This document shows positions 33,873-42,512 of a stretch of DNA of 43,308 bases, one piece after another; the stretch's first letter is position 1; the number at the start of each line of letters is the position of its first letter. Made by a program: the position numbers and the translations under genes. Source of the stretch: Candidatus Aridivita willemsiae (GTDB taxonomy: Bacteria > Actinomycetota > CADDZG01 > WHSQ01); NCBI GenBank assembly GCA_013695835.1, contig JACCZU010000103.1:1-43308 (forward strand), in the 5' to 3' direction. Below the pieces are notes generated by a model, which was given only the letters and a program-made list of their open reading frames with translations, had not been told where the DNA came from and did not search any database.

Positions 33873-35407
33873 GCCGTCCGCCCTTCGCCCTCGAGGGCGC
33901 GATAGGTGACCGCCTCGGCAACGTGCTCGTCGGTCACGGCCTCGCTGCCGCCGAGATCGGCGAGGGTTCGCCCAACCCGCAGCACCCTGTCGACCCCGCG
34001 CCCCGAAAGCCCCAATGAGTCCACCGCTAGTCCGACCAGCGCGGTTGCGGCTCCCGAGAGGCGGACCACTTTCGCGAGCTGCGCCGAGGGCGCTGAGGCG
34101 TTGCTTGTGAGGGAGGAGCCGTACCTCGCCGCCTGCAGCTCTTTGGCCTTCCGCACGCGCTCCCCAACGACCGCAGAGCACTCGCCATCCGGCCCCGACA
34201 GCAGCTCGTCTTTGGTGAGGCGGGCCATCGCGACCTGAACGTCGAGGCGGTCGAGCAGCGGCCCCGACAGCTTTGTCCTGTAGTTGTCGAGCTGTCGCTC
34301 CGAGCAGCGACAGCGCCCGGACTCGCCCACATAGCCGCACGCACACGGGTTCATTGCCCCGATCAGTGAGAAGCGGCACGGATAGGAGATGGATCCTCCA
34401 CTGCGTGCGATGCGCACGACTCCATCCTCGAGCGGCGCGCGCAGCGATTCGAGCGCCTCGCCGCGATAGAGGGTCAGCTCGTCGAGGAACAACGCGCCGT
34501 GATGCGCCAGACTGGCCTCGCCGGGGCGAGCCAGCCCCGTTCCCCCCCCGATCAACCCGGCAAGCGAGATGTTGTGGTGCGGGGTCCGGAAGGGGCGCGT
34601 GCGCACAAGCGCAGCGCGCTCGGCCAGAAGCCCGGCGACCGAATGCACGCGGGTGACCTCGAGTGATTCCTCGATGGTCATCGGCGGCAGGATGCCGGGG
34701 AGCCTGCGGGCGAGCATTGTCTTGCCCGAGCCGGGCGGCCCGACGAGCAGCAGGTTGTGCCCGCCGGCGGCGGCGACCTCGAGGGCGCGCCGGGCCGCAG
34801 GATGGCCTCGCACCTCGGCAAGGTCCTCGGTGTAGCCGGTGTCGTCCTGAGCGGCGGCCCGAATGGGCGGCGGCGACCACGCCCCTTTGAGCCACGAGAT
34901 GCATTCGGCAAGGGTCTCGAGCGGGATCACCTCGATGCCCTCGACGAGGGCGGCCTCAGGTGCATTGGCCGCAGGACAGAGGAGGCCCCTATGGCCCGTC
35001 TCGCGGCACGCCATGGCGGCCGCAAGGGCGCCGCGCACCGGCCTGATCTTGCCGTCGAGCGCAAGCTCCCCGATCGCGATCCAGTCCCCGAGCGGCTCAT
35101 TGTCGATGCGCCCCGAGGCCGCAAGTATGCCGAGGGCGATCGCGAGGTCGAAATGCGTCCCCTCTTTCCGCAGGATGCCAGGGGCGAGATTGGCGACGAT
35201 GCGCCGTTTGGGCCACGCCTCGTCGGTCGAGACCAGCGCTGAGCGCGTGCGTTGCTCGGCCTCGCGCACGGACTTGGCCGGAAGGCCGACGATGGCGAAG
35301 TGACTGAGCCCCTGATCGGCGACGTGGACCTCGACCTCGACGATGCGGGCGTCGGTGCCGATGAGGGCAATCGATTTGGTTTTGGAAAGCACGGACTCCG
35401 GATCCAT
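33869..35407 (-). CDS. comM: YifB/ComM family Mg-chelatase-like AAA+ ATPase
   Basis: A 512-residue ATPase. ComM is a branch-migration helicase in natural transformation, and actinobacterial homologues precede dprA as here. The N-terminal Lon-like S5 fold has FAIVGLPAKSVREAEQRTRSAL and ANLAPGILRKEGTHFDLAIALGIL. Walker A is LLVGPPGSGKTMLARRLPGI near 218-237. The Mg-chelatase signatures RPFRTPHHNISLAGLIGG and ALFLDELTLY follow. The zinc-like pattern CACGYVG/CRCSERQL is in the C-terminal part. The start ATG is good by homology. Confidence 0.95.
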   Translation of the reverse strand: MDPESVLSKTKSIALIGTDARIVEVEVHVADQGLSHFAIVGLPAKSVREAEQRTRSALVSTDEAWPKRRIVANLAPGILRKEGTHFDLAIALGILAASGRIDNEPLGDWIAIGELALDGKIRPVRGALAAAMACRETGHRGLLCPAANAPEAALVEGIEVIPLETLAECISWLKGAWSPPPIRAAAQDDTGYTEDLAEVRGHPAARRALEVAAAGGHNLLLVGPPGSGKTMLARRLPGILPPMTIEESLEVTRVHSVAGLLAERAALVRTRPFRTPHHNISLAGLIGGGTGLARPGEASLAHHGALFLDELTLYRGEALESLRAPLEDGVVRIARSGGSISYPCRFSLIGAMNPCACGYVGESGRCRCSERQLDNYRTKLSGPLLDRLDVQVAMARLTKDELLSGPDGECSAVVGERVRKAKELQAARYGSSLTSNASAPSAQLAKVVRLSGAATALVGLAVDSLGLSGRGVDRVLRVGRTLADLGGSEAVTDEHVAEAVTYRALEGEGRTA

Positions 35408-35614
35408 TCCCGGCCCGAAAGCGCGACGAGGGCCATGGTAGAGGTCGCCTGCGACACCTAACCGAGGCAGGTCCGTCCGTCCCTCGCGGTCCCGCCCGCT
35501 GGGCGCCCTCCCCCACCGGGCGAATTTCTGTTCGTTGGGCTCAAGCCGCCGGGGGGCGAGACCTAAGAGGCCCTCCGGTCGCCGCTGACCTTCTTTCCGG
35601 TGGCCTTGGGACCG
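35408..35614. other. Intergenic gap between yraN and comM
   Basis: About 207 bases without a gene I can support. It is GC-rich and holds no clear terminator, promoter or repeat of note. Confidence 0.5.
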
Positions 35615-35968
35615 TCAGAAGGCGCCTGGAATGTGCTCGACCTCGGCGGTGGCGCCCTCAAGCACCACCGAAACTACGTCGAACCGGATCTCCACCGATC
35701 CCGGCCGGTTATCGCGAAGCCAGTGCCCGGCCAACCGCCGGATCCTTCTCTGCTTGGCCGAGCCGACGGCTTCCCAGGGATCGCCCCAACGGTTGGTCCG
35801 CCGGGTCTTGACCTCGCAAAAGACGAGCAGCGCGCCGCGCGCCGCCACGAGGTCGAGCTCCCCGATGGGACAGCGGTAGTTGCGAGCGACCACAGTGAAG
35901 CCTCGCTCAGAGTAATGGTCGGCGGCGATGTCCTCACCGGTGCGCCCAAGAACCGGTCTGGTGTCCAT
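35615..35968 (-). CDS. YraN family endonuclease-fold protein (UPF0102)
   Basis: A 117-residue protein of the UPF0102 family with a restriction-endonuclease-like (Holliday-junction-resolvase) fold. RTGEDIAADHYSERGFTVVARNYRCPIGELDLVAARGALLVFCEVKTRR covers the active-site pattern: Glu in IGELD and the E-x-K of CEVKTR. The family sits next to rnhB, comM and dprA in many bacteria. It starts at ATG 35966-35968; the exact biological role is unclear. Confidence 0.9.
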   Translation of the reverse strand: MDTRPVLGRTGEDIAADHYSERGFTVVARNYRCPIGELDLVAARGALLVFCEVKTRRTNRWGDPWEAVGSAKQRRIRRLAGHWLRDNRPGSVEIRFDVVSVVLEGATAEVEHIPGAF

Positions 35969-36114
35969 GGCATCGCATCATAGGCAGGGGGTGTGACACA
36001 AATGAGGGATGCAAATCTGAGCCGGCGACGACACGACTCCACGTTAGCGGGCCATTCTACTCTTGTGCCGGCGCCGAGAACCAGAGCCAATACGAGGGTA
36101 AGTGGTCTAAGTCT

Positions 36115-36191
36115 GCAAGCTCGAGCTTGCGACCGCTGCATAGCGCACAATCAAGTAGGGAACTTCATCAACCTGTAAGCGGTTTCCGCTT
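36115..36191. promoter_or_regulatory. Palindrome and short hairpin upstream of the exported protein gene
   Basis: GCAAGCTCGAGCTTGC (36115-36130) is a perfect 16-base palindrome. AAGCGG-TTT-CCGCTT (36177-36191) is a tight hairpin followed by CTTCTC. Both lie in the 289-base gap between yraN and the plus-strand gene at 36258, so they may be an operator and a leader hairpin or attenuator. No clear -10/-35 was found. Confidence 0.4.
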
Positions 36192-36257
36192 CTTCTCATC
36201 AACAATCTGTCTACCCTCGGAACAACCTGGCCAGCGCTCTCGAAAGGAGCTGAGAAT

Positions 36258-37514
36258 GTGAATGAACACAAACCCAATCCTCCCCTGAACGACCCGGTAA
36301 GACCGCGCTTACGGGTCCGACATGGCTCGTGGGTCGCGAGCATCTGCGTAGCAGTCGTTGCGCTCAGCGCAATCGTGCTGCCCTCGTTTGCCCAGACCAA
36401 CGAGCCGCCGCCTCCGCCTTCGACGGGGACCGACATCCCACAGACTTATTTCGGCCCCATGCCCTCTGAAAGCCTGGGTATGGACAACGAAAGGCTCGTG
36501 GGCCCGGTGCAGCTTCTCAAATCGGGCAAAGTCGATGCCAAGGCGGGAACCATCACCTTGCCCCTCTATGAGGGCCAGATGACCAACGGCACTCCTGTGT
36601 GGTTCATCCTCACGGACACAACCGACAAGGAGAATGCCACTGGTCTGGGACTCAACTTCTCATCCAAGCTCGCATTCGCCGACGTCGGGCGCGCCGCGCG
36701 TAACGCGACGCTCGAGCAAGACACCTCCTTGACCTTTGAGTCGGGCACCGTGGACTTCAGCCCGGCGCGCCGCCTGGTTCCGGGAGATGCGCCAAACGCC
36801 TTTCCGCCCAAGGTCGCCCGGCCGGGATCTGTGGGTGACGGCAACTACACCCCGCTGGTCCGCATCATCAACCAGCCGGGCACCCCGATATACAACGCCC
36901 CTGTCGTTTCCTTTGGAACGAGCGCAAAGGACATCTCGTTCTGCAAGGGCAAGGTGGATTACAGCAGGGTGCACGACCGCGTCGTAAAGATCTGTCCCAA
37001 TCCGCCCGGGAACGGACAAGGGACGGTCACGATCGATCTAACGACCATCTTCAGCTTCGCCAGGCCATCCCAATACATGAGCACGGAAGCGTCGGATCCG
37101 GTGGTTGCGACACTTGACTTTGGAACCTTTGCACCGGCCCTCGGAGACATCACGGTGGGCCGCGATGACAGCGCATTCAGCGCCGTCGAGCGCCTCTTCC
37201 CGATAGTCAACGGGCCGACCGGTAGGACCAACCCGCAACGCCAGGGACTCAACAGCGCGCTGCTTGACGGTCTCGATCCTCTCCACGTCATCGGCGGGCT
37301 ACCCACCATTGCCCTCGATTACAGCCCCTTGTGGGACCTAAATCTTGGGGAGTGGACGGACGAAGCGATCGCTAAAGGCTACCGCGCCAGAGTCATCGAT
37401 GAGTTTCAGTACCTCGACCTCGTAAGGGACGGCTGGATAACAGGCCCCGGCGGGGAGCCGTTCGGATCGACCGGCATAGTCGTGAACTGTCCAATCGTGA
37501 CACGGCTTCTGTAG
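36258..37514 (+). CDS. Exported protein of unknown function
   Basis: A 418-residue protein. The N-terminus has 20 or so polar residues, then a hydrophobic core SWVASICVAVVALSAIVLPS ending FAQT, a plausible signal peptide with cleavage after SFA (residue 44-46). A Pro-rich linker (EPPPPPS) is followed by a long domain without membrane spans. Motifs include ITLPLYEGQMTNGTPVWFIL, NGKV-like VDYSRVHDRVVKICP, and FGSTGIVVNCPI at the end. The two lone cysteine pairs may be disulfides. I do not recognise a family. It starts at GTG with AGGAGC seven bases upstream and lies alone on the plus strand among housekeeping genes. Confidence 0.8.
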   Translation: MNEHKPNPPLNDPVRPRLRVRHGSWVASICVAVVALSAIVLPSFAQTNEPPPPPSTGTDIPQTYFGPMPSESLGMDNERLVGPVQLLKSGKVDAKAGTITLPLYEGQMTNGTPVWFILTDTTDKENATGLGLNFSSKLAFADVGRAARNATLEQDTSLTFESGTVDFSPARRLVPGDAPNAFPPKVARPGSVGDGNYTPLVRIINQPGTPIYNAPVVSFGTSAKDISFCKGKVDYSRVHDRVVKICPNPPGNGQGTVTIDLTTIFSFARPSQYMSTEASDPVVATLDFGTFAPALGDITVGRDDSAFSAVERLFPIVNGPTGRTNPQRQGLNSALLDGLDPLHVIGGLPTIALDYSPLWDLNLGEWTDEAIAKGYRARVIDEFQYLDLVRDGWITGPGGEPFGSTGIVVNCPIVTRLL

Positions 37515-37601
37515 AAAGACGATCTGCTCTGCCCCGGTGGTGCGGCGAGTCGAGGTCAGGTCCTCGCCCGCACGCCGGGCAGAGAACCAAGGAGAGGGGG
37601 G

Positions 37602-37928
37602 CTAGTCGAGTGTCGGGGGTTGCGGGAGCAGGTCGCGTTCGCTCACCTGGGCCAGCTCTTCGACGTTTAGGTCCCTGAATGTGACGACCTTGACGTGGGA
37701 GACAAAGCGCGCCGGACGATGCATGTCCCACACCCACGCGTCATGCAGCTCGACTTCGAACCACACCTTGGTTCCCACGTGGCGCGTGTCGACCTTCACA
37801 TCGTTGCAGAGGTAGAAGCGTCGCTCGGTCTCGACGACGTACTTGAACATAGGCAAGACATCGCGGTACTCCTTGTAGAGTTGAAGCTCCATCTCGGCCT
37901 CGTATTTCTCGAGGTCTTCGACGCTCAT
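37602..37928 (-). CDS. DUF2469 family protein
   Basis: A 108-residue actinobacterial protein, typically following rnhB. Features: EDLEKYEAEMELQLYKEYRDVLPMFKYVVETERRFYLCN, then HDAWVWDMHRPARFVSHVKVVTFRDLNVEEL. The ATG shares one base with the rnhB stop. The longer open frame overlaps rnhB and is rejected. Function unknown. Confidence 0.93.
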   Translation of the reverse strand: MSVEDLEKYEAEMELQLYKEYRDVLPMFKYVVETERRFYLCNDVKVDTRHVGTKVWFEVELHDAWVWDMHRPARFVSHVKVVTFRDLNVEELAQVSERDLLPQPPTLD

Positions 37929-38656
37929 CACACCCCCTCCTTCAGCTTGGCCACGCGCCCCTTGGACTCCCCAAAGTGTCGCGCCTCGAGGGCGCCGAGG
38001 GCGACAACCTCGCTCGCCTCGCTTGAGCTCGCTCCCTTGTACTGCTCGGCAAATCCCGTGACGCCGAAGAAGGACCTCCTGTGGATTGGGGAGGGCCCGA
38101 AGCGGTCGAGCGCCCGCCAGTGCTCCGCAGTTCCGTAGCCGACGTTGGTCGCAAAGCCGTAGTGAGGGTGCCGCCTGTGGTAGCGGCGCATGGCCCGGTC
38201 CCTGTGGACCTTGGCGACGATCGAGGCGGCCGCCACGCTCTTTGAGACGGCGTCGGCCTTCTTGACGGCAAGGCCCGGCCACGCCAGGCGCCTCATCCTG
38301 AATGCGTCGATCAGGACGTAGTCGGGCACCACCTCGAGGCTCTTCAGCGCCCGGCGCAGCGCCTCGAGATTGCACCTCTGGAGCCCTGCTCTGTCGATCT
38401 TATCCGCCCTCACCCGCACGATCGACACGGCCACGGCCGTCTCTTTGATGGCCTCCGCCAGGCGCTCCCGCTGGAGGCGGGTGCACATCTTGGAGTCCCT
38501 CAAGCCTGCGATCACCGCCCCCTTGGGCAGGATCACGGCGGCGGCCACGAGCGGGCCTGCGAGGGCACCTCGTCCGACCTCGTCAACCCCGGCCACGTGC
38601 TCGAAGCCGGCCTCTGCCAGCCGCCTCTCGAGCAGCCCGGGTGCGTCGTCCACCAT
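37928..38656 (-). CDS. rnhB: Ribonuclease HII
   Basis: A 242-residue RNase HII that removes RNA from RNA-DNA hybrids and misincorporated ribonucleotides. It has the active-site motif AGVDEVGRGALAGPLVAAAV (Asp and Glu of DEVGRG near 22-27), LRDSKMCTR and SVAAASIVAKVHRDRAM. The C-terminal tail of about 40 residues after HRRSFFGV is a bit longer than usual. ATG start, 79 bases after the lepB stop. Confidence 0.95.
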   Translation of the reverse strand: MVDDAPGLLERRLAEAGFEHVAGVDEVGRGALAGPLVAAAVILPKGAVIAGLRDSKMCTRLQRERLAEAIKETAVAVSIVRVRADKIDRAGLQRCNLEALRRALKSLEVVPDYVLIDAFRMRRLAWPGLAVKKADAVSKSVAAASIVAKVHRDRAMRRYHRRHPHYGFATNVGYGTAEHWRALDRFGPSPIHRRSFFGVTGFAEQYKGASSSEASEVVALGALEARHFGESKGRVAKLKEGV

Positions 38657-38735
38657 GCGATGGACTCTATCGAGATGAGCGGGAGATGTGGGGGGTTCTG
38701 GGCGCGGAAGGCCGGGCGAAATTCGCGAGGCTCAG

Positions 38736-39449
38736 CTACAAACCCGAGGCGTCTGCCGGGGGCCACAGGACGACGAAGGCGTGGCCGACGATCTTGTCCA
38801 CCTTCACCGGCCCAATGACCCTCGAGTCCTCTGAGTTGCTGCGGTTGTCTCCCATCACGAAGACCTTTCCCCGGGGGACGCGGCAGCCCTCTGCCGCCCT
38901 TTTCATGCTCAGGCTCCCGCAGTCACGCGACGTGAGCGGGGGACTGTCGATATCCTCCGGGCCCTCCAGAAACGACTCTTCAATCGTGTCTCCGTTGACG
39001 ACGAGCCGGCGCGGCGTACCCGAGTAGCTCACGGTGTCGCCTCCAACGGCCACAATCCGCTTGATGTAGTCCTCCTCCCTCCCGTTGGGGAGGCCAAGGA
39101 GCTCTCGGGTGAAGTTCCTCACGTCCTCGTACCAGGGAACGTCGGGGGGAGCGGGGCCAAACACGGAACGTGCAAAAACGACGACATCCCCCCGGGCCGG
39201 TTCGCCGAGGACGTAGCTGAGCTTCTCGACCAGGACGCGATCGCCGATCTGCAGCGTCGGCAACATCGAACCGGAAGGGATGTAGAACGCCTGGACTAAG
39301 AAGGTCTTGATGAGGATGGCGATCCCAAAGGCGAACAGGATGAGAATCGGAAGCTCCGTCAGGTAAGCAATGATCCCAGAGCTCTTGGTCCTTGGGCGCC
39401 CGGGCCGGGGCGGAGCCTCGTCCCTGGTTGCTTCGTCGACTTTAGCCAT
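38736..39449 (-). CDS. lepB: Signal peptidase I
   Basis: A 237-residue membrane protease that cuts signal peptides. One span lies near 32-52. The catalytic serine is Ser61 in PSGSMLPTL and the lysine Lys130 in DYIKRIVAVGGD. GDNRSNSEDSR and the terminal domain are present. A cysteine pair (DCGSLSMKRAAEGC) may form a disulfide in the insert. Starts at ATG 39447-39449; a TTG 21 bases upstream is less likely. Between rplS and rnhB, the conserved position. Confidence 0.94.
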   Translation of the reverse strand: MAKVDEATRDEAPPRPGRPRTKSSGIIAYLTELPILILFAFGIAILIKTFLVQAFYIPSGSMLPTLQIGDRVLVEKLSYVLGEPARGDVVVFARSVFGPAPPDVPWYEDVRNFTRELLGLPNGREEDYIKRIVAVGGDTVSYSGTPRRLVVNGDTIEESFLEGPEDIDSPPLTSRDCGSLSMKRAAEGCRVPRGKVFVMGDNRSNSEDSRVIGPVKVDKIVGHAFVVLWPPADASGL

Positions 39450-39518
39450 GTGGAGCCAAGCGTAGGGCAAACGGCCGCAAACGCAGCGGCGGGGAGGAGA
39501 TGAGGTACGCCGGCCTGC

Positions 39519-39866
39519 TCAGACCGTCCGCCGCTCTTTGACCTTAGCCTTCTTGCCGACGCGGTCCCTGAGGTAGTAGAGCTTGGCGCGCCGCACCTGG
39601 CCGGGAGCCGCAATCTCGATTCTCGAGATCATCGGAGAATGCACGGGGAAGGTACGCTCGACTCCGATCCCGAAAGACACCTTGCGCACCGTGAAGGTCT
39701 CCGACAGCTTGCTCCCCCGCCGGCGGATGGTGATGCCCTCGAAGAGCTGGATGCGCTCTCTTTCGCCCTCCACAACGCGCACGTGAACTTTGATCCGGTC
39801 CCCCACCCGGAAATCGGGCAGATCGTCTCGCAGATAGGGCCGCTCGACCAGGTCGGTGGGGTTCAT
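39519..39866 (-). CDS. rplS: 50S ribosomal protein L19 (bL19)
   Basis: A 115-residue ribosomal protein at the subunit interface. [60 protein letters not shown] is diagnostic. The ATG at 39864-39866 has AAGGAG nine bases upstream. The longer open frame runs through the tRNA-Glu gene and is rejected. The usual trmD/rimM/rpsP neighbours are absent; the upstream genes are two tRNAs and gltX. Confidence 0.96.
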   Translation of the reverse strand: MNPTDLVERPYLRDDLPDFRVGDRIKVHVRVVEGERERIQLFEGITIRRRGSKLSETFTVRKVSFGIGVERTFPVHSPMISRIEIAAPGQVRRAKLYYLRDRVGKKAKVKERRTV

Positions 39867-39946
39867 CGTCGAACTCTCCTTAAGTTGATTGGATCTTGGT
39901 CTCTTATCTGGAGCTTTCGCCCCCGCGGCCCTATCGGGTGGCACCG

Positions 39947-40021
39947 TAGCCCGGACGGGATTCGAACCCGTGATCTCCGCCTTGAGAGGGCGGCGTCCTC
40001 GGCCAACTAGACTACCGGGCC
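39947..40021 (-). tRNA. tRNA-Glu (CTC)
   Basis: The minus strand folds into a full cloverleaf of 75 bases: acceptor GGCCCGG with CCGGGCT (one G-T pair), D arm with AGTTGG, anticodon stem CCGCC/GGCGG with loop CTCTCAA (anticodon CTC), T arm ACGGG-TTCGAAT-CCCGT and discriminator A. The 3' CCA is not encoded. Confidence 0.95.
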
Positions 40022-40077
40022 AAGCTGCTTTAGGCGATTCGGCCGGATCCGGCATGTGCTGCCGGCCTCCTTGCCCG

Positions 40078-40150
40078 CTGGGGCGCCTGGATTCGAACCA
40101 GGACTAGCGGAACCAGAATCCGCCGGGCTGCCGGGTTACCCCACGCCCCA
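40078..40150 (-). tRNA. tRNA-Gln (CTG)
   Basis: The minus strand folds into a 73-base cloverleaf: acceptor TGGGGCG with CGCCCCA, anticodon stem GCGGA/TCCGC with loop TTCTGGT (anticodon CTG), T arm CCTGG-TTCGAAT-CCAGG and discriminator G. CCA is not encoded. It lies 56 bases from tRNA-Glu, same strand. Confidence 0.95.
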
Positions 40151-40165
40151 CAGTCGCAACAAGCC

Positions 40166-40171
40166 ATTCTA
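40166..40171 (-). promoter_or_regulatory. Candidate -10 box for the tRNA-Gln/tRNA-Glu unit
   Basis: TAGAAT on the minus strand, 15 bases before the tRNA-Gln 5' end, in an otherwise GC-rich gap downstream of gltX. The -35 region is a poor match. Confidence 0.35.
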
Positions 40172-40235
40172 TGCCGAGACCAAAGTCGCGGGCAGCGGCG
40201 GGGCCCGGGTACGCGACGCCAGCGGCGGCTCACGG

Positions 40236-41678
40236 TCAGGCCGTGGGCGCCTCCCTGAGACGCTCGATCGTCTCGGTCCGGCCGAGGATCTCGAGAGACT
40301 CGAACAACGGAGGGGACACGAGCGTTCCGGTCACGGCGGCCCGAATGGGCTGGAACGCGTGCTTGGGCTTCAGCCCCCGCTCGGCGGCAAGCCCGCGCAG
40401 CGACTCCTCGATGGCCGGCGCCGTCCACTTCTCGATGGCCTCGAGTCGTTCGGCGACCGCAGTCAGGTAGCTTCCCTGGCCCGCCAGCACAGCAGCGGCC
40501 TTGTCGTCCGGCGCGGCCCTTCCGAACAGAAAGCGCAGCATGGGCGGCGCCTCGGTCAAGCGCTTCATGCGCTCGGCGAGAAGTGGGGCGACGGCGGTCA
40601 GGATCCGCCGCCCCTCGACGGTGCCGGCGGGCAGACCGGCCTCGACGCACACGAGCTCGAGATCGGCTGCCAGGGCGGCGGGGCTCTTGGAGCGGATGTA
40701 GTGGCCGTTTACCCATTCCAGCTTGGCCACGTCGAATGCCGCTGGATTGCGCGCCACCCGCTCGAGCGAGAACCTGTCGATGAGCTCGTCGACGGTGAAG
40801 ATGTTGGTGCGGTCGTCGTAGGACCAACCAAGGAGGGCGAGGTAGTTGACCATCGCCTCTGGGAGAAAGCCCCCCTTCCTGTAGGCGCCGACCGAGACAT
40901 CGCCCCACCGTTTCGACAGCGGCTTGCCGTCCGGCTGAACAAGCAGCGGCAGGTGCGCGAACACAGGCACGTCTTCGATCGCCATGGCCTCGCGCAAGAG
41001 GAGCTGGCGCGGGGTAGCGGCGATGAGATCCTCGCCCCTGATGATGTGGGTGATGGCCATGAGCGCATCGTCGATCCCCGCCGCTAGCATGTAGGTCGGC
41101 GAGCCGTCGGACCGTTTGATCACGAAGTCGGGGATCTGACTCGTCGGGGTCGCAATGGTCCCCCTGATGACGTCGTCGAAGGTGATGGTCCGGCCCTCGG
41201 GAACGCGGAAACGCAGCGACCACGACCTCCCCTCAGCGTCAAAAGCGCTCCGCTGCCGTTCGGTCAGATCCCTGCACCGGCCGTCGTAACCGGGCGCGGC
41301 CTGGGAGCCGCGCGCGGCCTTGCGCCGCTCTGCGAGCTCGGCCGGCGTGCAGTAGCAGCGGTAGGCATGCCCGGCGTCAACGAGGCTCAGCGCGGCGGCA
41401 TCGTAGCGGTCGCTCCTGAGGCTCTGGCGGTAGGGCCCGAACTCACCTCCGGCCTCCGGCCCCTCGTCCCAGGCGAGCCCGAGCCAGCGCATGTCTTCGA
41501 GGACCGCCTGGTAGGACTCCTCGCTCACGCGGCTCTGGTCGGTGTCTTCGACGCGCAGGACGAAGACTCCACCCTGCCCGCGTGCGAAGAGCCAGTTGTA
41601 GAGAGCGGTGCGCGCGTTGCCGACGTGGATCGAGCCGCTGGGGGCCGGCGCGATCCGAGTCCTCACAGAAGCCGCCAT
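40236..41678 (-). CDS. gltX: Glutamyl-tRNA synthetase
   Basis: A 480-residue class I synthetase. It has the HIGH-type motif APSGSIHVGNARTALYNWLFA (near 8-28) and the KMSKS-type motif KPLSKRWGD. VEDTDQSR, YCTPAEL and IIRGEDLIAATPRQ are family signatures. In actinobacteria this enzyme is usually non-discriminating and also charges tRNA-Gln, which GatCAB then amidates; its position just before tRNA-Gln and tRNA-Glu fits. I start at ATG 41676-41678 by homology; a GTG 30 bases upstream is possible. Confidence 0.95.
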   Translation of the reverse strand: MAASVRTRIAPAPSGSIHVGNARTALYNWLFARGQGGVFVLRVEDTDQSRVSEESYQAVLEDMRWLGLAWDEGPEAGGEFGPYRQSLRSDRYDAAALSLVDAGHAYRCYCTPAELAERRKAARGSQAAPGYDGRCRDLTERQRSAFDAEGRSWSLRFRVPEGRTITFDDVIRGTIATPTSQIPDFVIKRSDGSPTYMLAAGIDDALMAITHIIRGEDLIAATPRQLLLREAMAIEDVPVFAHLPLLVQPDGKPLSKRWGDVSVGAYRKGGFLPEAMVNYLALLGWSYDDRTNIFTVDELIDRFSLERVARNPAAFDVAKLEWVNGHYIRSKSPAALAADLELVCVEAGLPAGTVEGRRILTAVAPLLAERMKRLTEAPPMLRFLFGRAAPDDKAAAVLAGQGSYLTAVAERLEAIEKWTAPAIEESLRGLAAERGLKPKHAFQPIRAAVTGTLVSPPLFESLEILGRTETIERLREAPTA

Positions 41679-41761
41679 CGACCCAGGGTACGACCCGCCA
41701 TCAGACACTGCGTCCGGTCAAGTGCGGTGCCTCGACGCGCAACCTTGGCCGGAGCTCGGCC

Positions 41762-42400
41762 TCATGCCTCGAACGGGCCGCCGTCGAAGGTGTCACGAAA
41801 AGCGATCTCACTTACATCACGCCGGGAGATCTTGCTCGGCCTGCGATCCTCGTCCGCGTAGCCGACCGCGAGTAGGCATGCCATGGCGTACTCCGGGGGG
41901 ATGGCGAGGAGGTCCTTAACCTCGGGCTCCCTGCGGCACAGCATCGTCGTGATCGCAGCGCCGAGGCCCTCATTCCTGCAGCCGAGCAGGATGTTCTGCA
42001 CGAAGGGGTAGATGGAAGCGCCGCCGACGATGCTCGGCCGGCCGAGCTCATCGTCGGTGATCGTGAGCGCCCCAACGTCGACGCACACGACCAGGTGCAC
42101 CGGAACGTCGTGGAGGTGCTCCGCGAACTCGTCGGAACGCTCGAGCGAGCGACTCCGCCTGCCGCCCGCCCGGGCCACGAGGCGTTCAACATACTCTCGC
42201 CATGGGGGCAGATAGAGATCGCGCAGCTTCCTGCGAAGTGCAGCGTCGGTGACAACCACGACCCGCCAGCCCTGCCGGTTCCCTCCGCTCGGGGCATGGC
42301 GCGCCGCGTCGAGGATCCTGTGCAGGACCTCAGAGGGGACGGGGTCGGGCCTGTAGAACCTCGTCGTTGGGGTCGTGGTCATGGCGGCGTAAAGCTCCAT
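41762..42400 (-). CDS. Nitroreductase-family FMN protein
   Basis: A 212-residue flavin oxidoreductase. TTTPTTRFYRPDPVPSEVLHRILDAARHAPSGGNRQGWRVVVV is the FMN-binding opening. SIYPFVQNILLGCRNEGLGAAITTMLCRREPEVKDLLAIPPEYAMACLLAVGYADED completes the fold. Substrate unknown. ATG 42398-42400 is preceded by GAAGGGC; a GTG nine bases upstream is an alternative. It diverges from the MNT-HEPN gene with a 112-base gap. Confidence 0.9.
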   Translation of the reverse strand: MELYAAMTTTPTTRFYRPDPVPSEVLHRILDAARHAPSGGNRQGWRVVVVTDAALRRKLRDLYLPPWREYVERLVARAGGRRSRSLERSDEFAEHLHDVPVHLVVCVDVGALTITDDELGRPSIVGGASIYPFVQNILLGCRNEGLGAAITTMLCRREPEVKDLLAIPPEYAMACLLAVGYADEDRRPSKISRRDVSEIAFRDTFDGGPFEA

Positions 42401-42482
42401 GCCCTTCACCCTAAGAGCTAATCGAGGCCAAGCGCCGGCAACGAAACCGCCGGTGACGCACGCCTCCGATGAACGGCAGTGA

Positions 42483-42510
42483 GGGCGGGCCCGCCCGTAC
42501 ACTGAGCTCA
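42483..42510. promoter_or_regulatory. Two palindromes just upstream of the MNT-HEPN gene
   Basis: GGGCGGGCCCGCCC (42483-42496) is a perfect 14-base palindrome and TGAGCTCA (42503-42510) a perfect 8-base one, ending two bases before the GTG start. Toxin-antitoxin genes often repress themselves through such sites, but this is inference; they could equally be a terminator of the nitroreductase side. Confidence 0.35.
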
Positions 42511-42512
42511 CT

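Noticed and set aside
33873-34904. Long N-terminal extension of dprA
   Set aside because: It overlaps comM in another frame and shows no DprA homology; the GTG overlapping the comM stop is the natural start.
32946-36000. A complete competence island
   Set aside because: comM, dprA and yraN are widespread core genes in this order; no comE-type uptake genes are in the window.
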